Source: Archaeoglobus sp.
GTDB taxonomy: Archaea > Halobacteriota > Archaeoglobi > Archaeoglobales > Archaeoglobaceae
NCBI GenBank assembly: GCA_017656505.1
Contig: JACDNU010000010.1
Coordinates: 1-58,105 of the forward strand
Reading direction: 5' to 3'
DNA length: 58,105 bases
The notes under the pieces were generated by a model that saw only the letters and a program-made list of their open reading frames with translations, had not been told where the DNA came from and searched no databases. A program made the position numbers and the translations under genes. Shown here piece after piece: positions 48,931 to 56,941 of this stretch. Position 1 is the first letter of the stretch. Each line of letters opens with the position of its first letter.

Positions 48931-50214
48931 ATGGTCAAGCTTTTTGAGTACCAAGGAAAGGAAATTCTGAAAAAGGAAGGAATAAGGGTTCCTGAAGGAA
49001 GAGTTGTGTCAGATCTCAATGAGTTGATGAAAAGAGCGAAGGAGTTGAACTTTCCAATTGTCTTAAAGGCTCAAGTTCTAACGACAGGCAGACTCAAAGC
49101 TGGAGCGATAAGGTTTGCTCGGACCTTGAAAGAGGCTGAAGAGGTAGGAAAGGAGCTTTTCGGGAAGGAAATTAAGGGTTTAAGGGTTGAAAAAATTCTG
49201 TTGGAGGAAAAACTGGATTATGAGGAGGAATTTTATCTCAGCATAATCGTGAACGATTCTTACAAGGTGAAGGCTCCTGAAATCATTTTCAGCTTGATTG
49301 GCGGAGTCGATATTGAAAGTATTGCTGAAAAAAGCCCTGAGAAAATCGTGAGGCTCAAAGTTGATTACCTAAGACCATCTGAAGTTTTGGAAACGGAGTT
49401 CAGGGAGATGCTTGCAAATAAGCTTGCGAAACTCAGAGATGCTGACAAAATAGTGGAGTTTGTGAAAAAAGCGTACAGGGTTTTTGTTGACTGCGATGCT
49501 AGAGTGCTTGAAATAAATCCGATTTTTCTCTCAAAGGGAGATCTTATCGCTGGGGACTGCAAGATGACCATCGATGACTCATCCGTTTTCAGACATCCTG
49601 AATTCAGGTTGGATGTCCCGAGGGATATGGAAAGGTCAGCAACGGAGCTTGAGAAGATAGCTTGGAAAATAGAGGAGAATGATTACAGGGGAACGGCCTA
49701 TTTCATTCAGCTGAATGAATTTAACAAGCTTCAAAGCAAAGGTAAAGGCTACATAGCCTTTCACGGGATTGGAGGGGGGGCTTCGATGCTTGCTGCTGAT
49801 GCTTTGATCAAAAGCGGTCTTGTTCTTGCAAACTATGCGGATAGCAGTGGAAACCCCCCTGCAAGCAAGATTTACAGACTTATAAGGGTGATCATGGCGC
49901 AAGAAGGGATTGAAGGCTACGTAATGATGGGGGCTGTGTTTGCTTCCCAAGAGCAGTGGCATCATGCCCATGCTCTCGTGAAAGCGTTTAAGGAAATTGA
50001 GAGAGAAAACCCTGAAAAGATGAAAGGTTTCCCCGTTGTAATTCTTCTGGCGGGAAACAAAGAGAGAGAAAGTCATGAAATCCTTAGGAAAGAATTCGAG
50101 AAGATGAACTACAATTTTGAACTTTACGGCAGAGATTACATCTACAAACCAGAGTTCATTGCCGAAAGGGTTGTGGAGCTTGTTGGAAACTACAGGGGGC
50201 TTGGAAATGGTTGA
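48931..50214 (+). CDS. Succinyl-CoA-synthetase-beta-like ATP-grasp acyl-CoA ligase subunit
   Basis: First gene of the large plus-strand cluster. The 427-residue protein opens like SucC, MVKLFEYQGKEILKKEGI, with KAQVLTTGRLKAGAIRF (ATP-grasp) and RVLEINPIFLSKGDLIAGDCK (Mg/nucleotide residues). In the CoA-ligase half the usual NGAGLAMATMD reads HGIGGGASMLAADAL, unlike standard SucC. This suggests another acid, for example malate, citrate, itaconate or a methyl-branched diacid. An A/T-rich TATA (near 48889-48898) lies upstream. The start of the ferredoxin gene overlaps its end by 8 bases. Confidence 0.82.
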   Translation: MVKLFEYQGKEILKKEGIRVPEGRVVSDLNELMKRAKELNFPIVLKAQVLTTGRLKAGAIRFARTLKEAEEVGKELFGKEIKGLRVEKILLEEKLDYEEEFYLSIIVNDSYKVKAPEIIFSLIGGVDIESIAEKSPEKIVRLKVDYLRPSEVLETEFREMLANKLAKLRDADKIVEFVKKAYRVFVDCDARVLEINPIFLSKGDLIAGDCKMTIDDSSVFRHPEFRLDVPRDMERSATELEKIAWKIEENDYRGTAYFIQLNEFNKLQSKGKGYIAFHGIGGGASMLAADALIKSGLVLANYADSSGNPPASKIYRLIRVIMAQEGIEGYVMMGAVFASQEQWHHAHALVKAFKEIERENPEKMKGFPVVILLAGNKERESHEILRKEFEKMNYNFELYGRDYIYKPEFIAERVVELVGNYRGLGNG

Positions 50215-50491
50215 TACGGTTGATATGGTCGACGTGGTTGACTACGTTATCCCTATACGAACCGGCAAAATAGTCATCAACCACAAAAAATGCGAGGAAT
50301 GCGAGGTTTATGAATGTGCAAAGGCATGCTCCCTTTATGGAAGGAACATAATCCGGATTAAAAACGGAAAGCCTATAACCTTTCTGAGCGAGGAAGAAAT
50401 TCGAAGAAGGGATAACGAATGCCTTGCTTGCGAAATCCATTGTCCATATGATGCAGTTAAAATAATTCTGGATTTTCCGGAGTTGGATTAG
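50207..50491 (+). CDS. Seven-cysteine ferredoxin-like protein between the two CoA-ligase genes
   Basis: The 94-residue protein starts MVDTVDMVDVVDYV, a tandem repeat, then carries C29, C32, C37 and C41 (KCEECEVYECAKAC) and C72, C75, C79 followed by Pro (ECLACEIHCPYDAV). This fits one [4Fe-4S] cluster, perhaps two with unusual ligands. It overlaps the ligase beta gene by 8 bases and lies 9 bases before the alpha gene, so it is part of the coding plan. It may carry electrons to or from the flavoprotein encoded at 55226; this is inference. Confidence 0.85.
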   Translation: MVDTVDMVDVVDYVIPIRTGKIVINHKKCEECEVYECAKACSLYGRNIIRIKNGKPITFLSEEEIRRRDNECLACEIHCPYDAVKIILDFPELD

Positions 50492-50500
50492 GGTGGTATA

Positions 50501-51394
50501 ATGGCATTTCTGATCGATGAGAGGACGTCAGTCATTATACAGGGGATAACTGGCAGAGAGGGAAGTGCTAGGGCAAGATTCATGCTGGAGTATGGGACGA
50601 AAGTTATTGCAGGGGTAACACCTGGGAGAGGAGGACAGGATGTCTGGGGGATTCCCGTTTATGACAGCGTTAAGGAGGTAATCGAGGAGTTTGGAGAGAT
50701 AGATGCCAGCGTTACTTTTGTTCCGGGACCACAACTCAAGGATGCAGCTCTGGAAGCGATTGAAGCTGGCATCAAGAAGATATTCATGCCGGTGGAGAGA
50801 GTTCCACTCCATGACATCCTTACAATAATCGCGTCAGCAAACGCAGCCAAAGATTCCATCCTCGTCGGCCCCGGATCGCTCGGCGTTATAAGCCCGGGGA
50901 AGGCTGTTGCCGGATGGCTTGGGGGGAGCGATGAGGCTGCAAGAGAAGCTTTCAAACCTGGATGCGTCGCAGTTCTGTCGAGGAGCGGTGGACAGACCGC
51001 AACGATTTCATGGGCTCTCTCGTCTGCGGGAATTGGGGTTTCGACCGCTGTTCATGTTGGAACGGAGCCCGTACTTGGTACAACGCTTGCAGAATACCTT
51101 TCGATGTGCGAGGAGGATAGAGAAACGAAGGCCATCGTAATTTTCGGAGAGATAGGTGGGGTTGCGGAGGAGGAGGCAGCCGAAGTCATCAAAGAGTACG
51201 GAATTGAGAAGCCGATCGTCGCATATATAGCCGGATCATCTCTGCCTTCGGGAATAAGGTTCTCCCATGCCAGTGCAATAGTTGAAGGCGGGAAGGGAAC
51301 ATTTGAAAGCAAAAGGAGAGCTCTTGAAAGAGCTGGAGTTTATGTTGTGGAGAGGCCTATTGAAATCGTTGAAAAGGTAAAGGAGGTTCTTTAA
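50501..51394 (+). CDS. Succinyl-CoA-synthetase-alpha-like acyl-CoA ligase subunit
   Basis: The 297-residue SucD-like protein has GITGREGSARARFMLEYGT (CoA-binding Rossmann start), VGPGSLGVISPGKAVAGW, and the phosphohistidine loop RFSHASAIVEGGKGT (His256). All catalytic parts of the alpha subunit are kept, so with the beta protein it should form an ADP-forming acyl-CoA synthetase. The substrate is not known; the neighbouring CitE-like lyase suggests malate, citramalate, itaconate or a relative. GGTGGTATA precedes the ATG. Confidence 0.88.
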   Translation: MAFLIDERTSVIIQGITGREGSARARFMLEYGTKVIAGVTPGRGGQDVWGIPVYDSVKEVIEEFGEIDASVTFVPGPQLKDAALEAIEAGIKKIFMPVERVPLHDILTIIASANAAKDSILVGPGSLGVISPGKAVAGWLGGSDEAAREAFKPGCVAVLSRSGGQTATISWALSSAGIGVSTAVHVGTEPVLGTTLAEYLSMCEEDRETKAIVIFGEIGGVAEEEAAEVIKEYGIEKPIVAYIAGSSLPSGIRFSHASAIVEGGKGTFESKRRALERAGVYVVERPIEIVEKVKEVL

Positions 51395-51405
51395 GAGGGA
51401 TAAAC

Positions 51406-52308
51406 ATGCTCCTGAGAAGCTGTCTTTTTGTTCCCGGCAATAATTATCGGGCAATCCTGAAAACTGAGAAGCTCGAGTTTGATGCTGCGATATTCGATCT
51501 AGAAGATGCGGTACCGATTGAAGACAAGGAAACGGCCAGAATTTTTGTCAGAGATGCCATTGAAAAGCTAAAGTTCGATGGAAGGCTCAAGATCGTGAGA
51601 GTAAACGGCTGGGAAACGGGAATGCTTGAGGAAGATCTAGAATTTATTTTCAGGGGGACTTCAGAAGGCTTAGATGGAACTTTGGACGGAATAATGCTAC
51701 CGAAAACGGAGAGTGCTGCTGATGTTTTAAAGTTGGAGAGGTTGATTGATAAGTTTAAACGAGGAAAAGAGAAAGTCAAACCCTTCATCATAGCACTCAT
51801 CGAATCGGCAAAAGGGGTTATAAAGGCTGAGGAGATAGCTGAATGCAAGAGCGTGGCAGCGATTGCTTTTGGTGCCTTAGATTACTATAGAACCCTTGGG
51901 AGGAGTTATTTTAAATTCTCTCCTGAACAGACGGAGCTTCTCTTCGCCAGATCAAAGATCGTGAATTCGGCAAAAGCATATGGAAAGAAAGCTCTGGACT
52001 CGCCTTTTTTTGGATTGATAATCGATAGAGAAGGTCTTCTTAAGGAAGCAAAGCTTGCTTGGCAGCTTGGCTTTGATGGGAAGCTTGTCATTCATCCAAA
52101 TCATGTTCCCATAGTAAATGAGGTCTTTTCCCCCTCTGAGGAAGACGTTAAGCTCGCTCAAGAGATCGTGGCAGAGTTTGAGAAAGAAGGAAAGCCAACA
52201 ACCGTCGGAGGGAGAATGATAGATTATGCGAGCTACGTTCAGGCGAAGGAGGTTATTAGCATTTACGAAGAAGTGAAGCGAAGGGGGAAGGGGAAGGAGG
52301 AAGGATAA
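51406..52308 (+). CDS. CitE/HpcH-family aldolase (malyl- or citramalyl-CoA lyase type)
   Basis: The 300-residue TIM-barrel enzyme has SCLFVPGNN, FDAAIFDLEDAVPIEDKETAR (Mg-binding Glu/Asp), GIMLPKTES, IALIESAKGV and LVIHPNHVPIVNEVF, the family's signatures. Such proteins cleave malyl-, methylmalyl-, citramalyl- or citryl-CoA. A preceding ADP-forming CoA ligase fits a malate-CoA ligase plus malyl-CoA lyase pair, or itaconate/citramalate use. It is not likely to be a citrate lyase subunit, as the alpha and acyl-carrier subunits are absent. The next gene overlaps its stop by one base. Confidence 0.85.
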   Translation: MLLRSCLFVPGNNYRAILKTEKLEFDAAIFDLEDAVPIEDKETARIFVRDAIEKLKFDGRLKIVRVNGWETGMLEEDLEFIFRGTSEGLDGTLDGIMLPKTESAADVLKLERLIDKFKRGKEKVKPFIIALIESAKGVIKAEEIAECKSVAAIAFGALDYYRTLGRSYFKFSPEQTELLFARSKIVNSAKAYGKKALDSPFFGLIIDREGLLKEAKLAWQLGFDGKLVIHPNHVPIVNEVFSPSEEDVKLAQEIVAEFEKEGKPTTVGGRMIDYASYVQAKEVISIYEEVKRRGKGKEEG

Positions 52309-53687
52309 TGAGTGGGATGGAAACTTATAAGGAAACTGATAAATCGATTACTGAAGCTTTTGTCGACCACATAATGAAAATGAAATTCTCCAAGCTTCCG
52401 GAGACGGTTGTTGAGAAGTGCAAGATCCTCTTCCTCGACTTCCTCGGAATTCCCTTCAAGGCTGCCGAGCTGGACTCCAGCAAAATCTTGATGAGATCCA
52501 TAGCAAAAGAAAAGGGAAAAAGCACGGTCCTCGGATTCGGAGTAAAAACAACCCGGAGGAATGCCGCTCTGATAAACGGAACCCTCGCCCATTCTTTGGA
52601 CTTCGATGATACCCATAGAGAATCTTCGATTCACCCTGGAGCGAGTATAATTCCTTTGCTACTCGCTTTCGAGCCAGATGGAAAATCTTTCATTGAAGCG
52701 ATGGTTGTTGGCTATGACGTTGCTTGCAGGTTGGGAATGGCGATAAATCCGGCCGAGCATTACGCGAGGGGATTTCATGGAACCGCAACATGCGGCCTTT
52801 TCGGCTGCATTGCTGCGGGGAGCAAGATTCTAGAGTTTGGAGCGGAAAAAATCGAAAATGCTTTCGGGATCGCTTTAAGCATGGCCGCTGGATCGATGCA
52901 ATTTCTCGAAAATGGTTCATGGAACAAGAGATTGCATCCCGGCTTGGCGGCCCATAATGCTATTCTCGCTTTAAATCTTGCCGAAAATGGGTTTATCGGG
53001 GCTGCAAAACCCTTTGAAGGAAAGTATGGTTTCCTCAATTCCTACTCCGCCAAACCCCAGCCTGGGAAAGCCCTAGAGATCGGAAAAAGATATGAAGTTC
53101 TCTTCACTGGAATAAAGCCGTATCCATGCTGTAGGTACATTCATCCAGCAGTAGATCTTATCCTTCAGAATCCTCTCGATCCTGAGGAGATATTGAACGT
53201 AGAGAACGTAGAGGTTAAACTAACCTCGGCGGGCTACAAGATAGTTGGTGAACCGCTAGAAAAGAAACAGAATCCAAAGAATGTTGTGGATGCGCAATTC
53301 AGCATGCCCTTTGCATTGGCTACTTCGCTTTTAAAAGGGAAACTTACGGTTTCCGAGTTCACCGAGGAAGTTATTCGGGATGAAAAGGTGAGGAGGCTTA
53401 TGAAAGAGATCGAAGTTATACCGAGTGAAGAGCTGGACAGAGAATACCCTGAAAAATGGCCGGTTATCGTTAAGATTAAAACAAAAGAGGATGAAACAGC
53501 TGAAATTGTTCTAAGAAAGGATTATCCGAGCGGTGAACCTGAGGATCCCTTGAACTTCGATCAGGTGGCAGAGAAATTCAAGAGTTTGGTCGGTGATAAA
53601 ATTGATGTTGATGCAGCTTTAAGTTTTATTAAAAAGCTTGAAAAGAGAGAGATTTCAGAGCTTTTTGAGGTTTTAAGGATGTTTTAA
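52308..53687 (+). CDS. MmgE/PrpD family protein
   Basis: The 459-residue protein has CKILFLDFLGIPFKAA, the substrate-binding block NGTLAHSLDFDDTHRESSIHPGA (near residue 88), GYDVACRLGMAINPAEHYARGFHGTAT, and KPYPCCRYIHPAVD. The family holds 2-methylcitrate dehydratase, cis-aconitate decarboxylase and iminodisuccinate epimerase; none can be chosen by sequence alone. A 2-methylcitrate or cis-aconitate role would tie it to the CoA ligase and lyase. AAGGAGGAAGGATA precedes the ATG. The stop is 26 bases before the next gene. Confidence 0.9.
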   Translation: MSGMETYKETDKSITEAFVDHIMKMKFSKLPETVVEKCKILFLDFLGIPFKAAELDSSKILMRSIAKEKGKSTVLGFGVKTTRRNAALINGTLAHSLDFDDTHRESSIHPGASIIPLLLAFEPDGKSFIEAMVVGYDVACRLGMAINPAEHYARGFHGTATCGLFGCIAAGSKILEFGAEKIENAFGIALSMAAGSMQFLENGSWNKRLHPGLAAHNAILALNLAENGFIGAAKPFEGKYGFLNSYSAKPQPGKALEIGKRYEVLFTGIKPYPCCRYIHPAVDLILQNPLDPEEILNVENVEVKLTSAGYKIVGEPLEKKQNPKNVVDAQFSMPFALATSLLKGKLTVSEFTEEVIRDEKVRRLMKEIEVIPSEELDREYPEKWPVIVKIKTKEDETAEIVLRKDYPSGEPEDPLNFDQVAEKFKSLVGDKIDVDAALSFIKKLEKREISELFEVLRMF

Positions 53688-53713
53688 GTTTATGTTTGTG
53701 AAGGGGGTAAAAC

Positions 53714-54379
53714 ATGCAGATTGATTGTGCGAGCTGCAAGGCCTTTGCATGCTATTTCAGAGGTAAAATCCCAGAAAACTGTCCAATGAATGATGAAGAA
53801 ATCCAGAGGATATATCGGGCATCCCTTGAGAAGTACAGAGAGGATGAAAAAATAAGGAATCTCGCCTTGAATGCTGCGAGGGTTGAAGGAGAGGGCTATC
53901 TGAAGTGGACGAGAATCGAGGAGACGATGGAATTTGCGAGGAGATGCGGGTTTAAAAAGCTTGGCATTGCATTCTGCATCGGCATGAGAAATGAGGCAAA
54001 AGCTCTGGCAGACGTTTTAAGGCACAACGGTTTTGAGGTTTTTTCCGTTTTGTGTAAGAGCGGTTCCATACCGAAAGAGGAGATAGGTCTGAAAAAGGAG
54101 GAGAAGATAAAACCAGACAGATTTGAGGCGATGTGCAATCCAATAGCTCAGGCTGAGATTCTGAATAAAGCAGGGACGGAGCTCAACTTAATTCTAGGCT
54201 TATGTGTGGGACATGACACGCTTTTCATAATGCATTCGAGAGCTCCTGTAACATGTATAGCAGTCAAAGACAGAGTTCTCGCCCATAACCCCCTTGGAGC
54301 ACTCTATGCCAAGCATTATTTCAGAAAAAGGCTCTACGAAGACCATTTGGAGTCGAGGCGAGATGACAGATACGGATAA
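53714..54379 (+). CDS. DUF1847 metal-binding-type protein
   Basis: The 221-residue protein starts MQIDCASCKAFACYFRGKIPENCP with four or five cysteines likely to bind metal, and later has AFCIGMRNEAKALADVL, AMCNPIAQAEILNKAGTELNLILGLCVGHDTLFIMHS and TCIAVKDRVLAHNP, typical of DUF1847. Its function is unknown. It is in the middle of the acid-pathway cluster and overlaps the next gene by 17 bases, so it is co-expressed. The conserved Cys and His suggest a redox or metal role. Confidence 0.88.
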   Translation: MQIDCASCKAFACYFRGKIPENCPMNDEEIQRIYRASLEKYREDEKIRNLALNAARVEGEGYLKWTRIEETMEFARRCGFKKLGIAFCIGMRNEAKALADVLRHNGFEVFSVLCKSGSIPKEEIGLKKEEKIKPDRFEAMCNPIAQAEILNKAGTELNLILGLCVGHDTLFIMHSRAPVTCIAVKDRVLAHNPLGALYAKHYFRKRLYEDHLESRRDDRYG

Positions 54380-55220
54380 GACAGAGAAAAATAGAATACA
54401 GGTAACTCTAACTCCGGCAGAATCAAAAAAGTTGATATCTCTGGCTTTACTGGAAAAGGAGAATTTTAAAAACGCCTTAAGAGGTGGAACAATCGTAATC
54501 CACCCTAGCAGCACCACTTACTTCCTGTACGAGTTACTGGCGGGAAAAAGTCCTGAAGTTTGGGTATGTGGGGTTATAGTTCCGGAGGGAACATGCATAA
54601 ATGAAGCAATGCTTCCAGAAATCTCCGAAATATCCAAATTCAGCCAGTTTTGGGTTTTCAGAAAAGGAAAGCTCGTTGAATCGCCCCCTGTGGATTCACT
54701 TGTTGAAGAGCTTGACGAAGGAGATATATACGTTAAAGCTGCAAACGCGGTCGATAACGAGGGAAATGCGGGTGTCCTCATCGGCGCTCCGGATGCGAAG
54801 GGGACAGCTGGCAGATTCATGGAATCGAAGAGGAATTTTGACACAATAATTCCGGTCGGTCTTGAGAAACTGATCCCCTCTGTCGAAGAAGCCACAAAAG
54901 CTAATCCTAAAAAGCTTAAATACTCGATGGGGATGCCAGTTTATTTCAGAAAGCTTGAAGGAGAGGTTGTAACTGAGATTGAAGCATTTAGAATACTCTT
55001 TAATTCAAAAGCCTATCCACTAGCCTGTGGGGGACTTTCTGGGGCCGAAGGGAGCGTTACGCTTGTTGTGGAGTCTGAAAGAGCTGAGAAAATTGAGGAA
55101 ATCAAAGATTTCGTTCTAGGGATAAAAGGAGCTGCAATTCCTCCACTTAAAACTCCAGAATGTCCTTGCAGCTGGAAAACCTGCTCCCTCTATGATGCCA
55201 AACTGATACTGAGAAGGTGA
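54363..55220 (+). CDS. Unrecognised protein in the acid-pathway cluster
   Basis: The 285-residue protein has no family I recognise. It starts MTDTDKTEKNRIQVTLTPAE, with hydrophobic strands and glycines in GGTIVIHPSSTTYFLYELL, VWVCGVIVPEGTCINEAML, VLIGAPDAKGTAGRFM and TIIPVGLEKLIPS. A cysteine cluster ends it (CPCSWKTCSLYDAK). The alternating fold reads as an alpha/beta enzyme. The start at 54363 is within the DUF1847 gene (17-base overlap); an upstream frame from 54294 would overlap further without a ribosome-binding site. Neighbours suggest a step of the same pathway. Confidence 0.8.
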   Translation: MTDTDKTEKNRIQVTLTPAESKKLISLALLEKENFKNALRGGTIVIHPSSTTYFLYELLAGKSPEVWVCGVIVPEGTCINEAMLPEISEISKFSQFWVFRKGKLVESPPVDSLVEELDEGDIYVKAANAVDNEGNAGVLIGAPDAKGTAGRFMESKRNFDTIIPVGLEKLIPSVEEATKANPKKLKYSMGMPVYFRKLEGEVVTEIEAFRILFNSKAYPLACGGLSGAEGSVTLVVESERAEKIEEIKDFVLGIKGAAIPPLKTPECPCSWKTCSLYDAKLILRR

Positions 55221-55225
55221 GCAAG

Positions 55226-56929
55226 ATGGAGAAAATCCAACACGACGTTGCAATCATTGGAACAGGGATTGCCGGCATGAGGGCTGCGATCGCTGCTGCT
55301 GAGAAAAGTGATAAGATCTCAATTGCTCTGATCTCGAAAACCTATCCGATAAGATGTCACAGCGTTTGTGCGGAGGGAGGGATAAACGTAGCTTTGAGAG
55401 AGGAAGACAGTTTCGAATCCCATGCGTGGGACACCGTTAAGGGTTCTGATTTTCTCGCAGATCAAGATGCCGTTGAATTTTTTGTTAAAGAGATTCCAAA
55501 AGAAATCTTGAGGCTCGACAACTGGGGGTGTCCGTGGAGCAGAACCGAGGATGGAAAAATAGCTCAGAGAATTCTAGGGGGGCATGCGGTAAACAGAACT
55601 GTTTTTGCTGCCGACAGAACTGGCTTTCACATAGTTCATACACTGTATGAAAGAAGCCTAAGATATCCGAGTATCCAGAAGTACAACGAGTTTTTCGTAA
55701 CCAGTTTGATCGTTGAGGATAAAGAAATCAGAGGGCTGACAGCAATAGATCTCAAAAATGGAGAGCTGGTTGTATTCGAAACCAAGGCAATCATTTTAGC
55801 AACTGGCGGGGCTGGAAGGCTGTACGGTTTCACATCGTGTAGCCACATCGTTACTGGAGATGGTATGGCCCTAGCATACACAGCTGGAGCGCCGCTAAAG
55901 GATATGGAGTTCATTCAGTTCCATCCTACCGGCCTTGTGCCTGCTGGAGGAATCCTGATTTCCGAGGCCTGCAGAGGAGAGGGCGGCTATTTGAAAAACA
56001 AGTTTGGCGAGAGATTCATGTCGAGATATGCTCCTGACAGAATGGAACTCGCCCCACGAGACATAGTTTCAAGGGCCATAGTAAGGGAAATCCTAGAAGG
56101 AAGGAGTTTTGAAGGCGAGCATGGCCCTTATGTGCTGCTCGATCTAACCCATCTCGGCGAAGAAAAGATAAACGAGAGATTACCCCTCATAAGGGAAGCA
56201 TCAATAAAATTCGCAGGGATAGATCCAGTTAACGAGCCTATTCCAGTTCGTCCGACCGTTCATTACACGATGGGAGGCGTTCATGCAAGCTTTACCGAAA
56301 CACCCATTAAGGGCCTTTTTGTTGCTGGAGAGGTTGCATGCCTGAGCATTCATGGGGCAAACAGACTGGGTGGAAACGCTTTGGCCGAATGTTTGGTTTT
56401 CGGAAAGGTTTCTGGCGAGAAAGCAGCTGAATACGTGCTGGGGAAAATGAGGAAAGAGTGGCATGTAAACAGGGAAACATATGAAAAGGAAGAGAAAAGT
56501 CTATCCGATTTACTTGGCAAGGAAGGGGATGAAAGTCCCTATGAGATAAAGAAGGAGCTTAATGCCGCTATGGAGAGATATTTTGGCGTCTTCAGGAATG
56601 AGGATGACATGAAAGAGGGTGTCAGAAGAATTAGGAGGTTAAAAGAAAGGTACCAAAACATCTCAATAGATGATAAATCTAATGCATTCAACACCGATCT
56701 GATTTTTACGATTGAAGTTGGTTACATGCTCGATTTAGCGGAGATAGTTGCAATAGGGGCTTTGAACAGGAAGGAGTCGAGAGGAGCCCACTATCGTCTT
56801 GACTATCCGAAGAGGGATGACGTTAACTGGTTGAAACACACGCTTGCTTACTACACGAAGGAGGGGCCAAGGTTCGATCACACTCCAATTACGATAACGA
56901 AGTGGAAGCCAGTGGAGAGGAAATATTAG
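55226..56929 (+). CDS. Fumarate-reductase/succinate-dehydrogenase-type flavoprotein
   Basis: The 567-residue protein has the FAD motif IIGTGIAGMRAAI, IRCHSVCAEGG with His45 at the position of covalent FAD attachment, GGHAVNRTVFAADRTG, MEFIQFHPTGL, and HYTMGGVHAS and GEVACLSIHGANRLGG, all as in SdhA/FrdA. No iron-sulfur or membrane subunit is nearby, so it may use the ferredoxin of the same cluster, or act on another diacid such as methylsuccinate. I start it at the ATG at 55226 after AAGGTGA; a GTG nine bases before is inside that site. Confidence 0.9.
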   Translation: MEKIQHDVAIIGTGIAGMRAAIAAAEKSDKISIALISKTYPIRCHSVCAEGGINVALREEDSFESHAWDTVKGSDFLADQDAVEFFVKEIPKEILRLDNWGCPWSRTEDGKIAQRILGGHAVNRTVFAADRTGFHIVHTLYERSLRYPSIQKYNEFFVTSLIVEDKEIRGLTAIDLKNGELVVFETKAIILATGGAGRLYGFTSCSHIVTGDGMALAYTAGAPLKDMEFIQFHPTGLVPAGGILISEACRGEGGYLKNKFGERFMSRYAPDRMELAPRDIVSRAIVREILEGRSFEGEHGPYVLLDLTHLGEEKINERLPLIREASIKFAGIDPVNEPIPVRPTVHYTMGGVHASFTETPIKGLFVAGEVACLSIHGANRLGGNALAECLVFGKVSGEKAAEYVLGKMRKEWHVNRETYEKEEKSLSDLLGKEGDESPYEIKKELNAAMERYFGVFRNEDDMKEGVRRIRRLKERYQNISIDDKSNAFNTDLIFTIEVGYMLDLAEIVAIGALNRKESRGAHYRLDYPKRDDVNWLKHTLAYYTKEGPRFDHTPITITKWKPVERKY

Positions 56930-56941
56930 TTAGGTGATGTT

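Noticed and set aside
50117-50206. N-terminal extension of the ferredoxin frame
   Set aside because: It reads the end of the CoA-ligase beta gene out of frame and has no ribosome-binding site; the ATG at 50207 is better.
51406-52308. Citrate lyase beta subunit in the strict sense
   Set aside because: The alpha and acyl-carrier subunits and ligase are absent; a free acyl-CoA lyase fits the CoA ligase next to it better.
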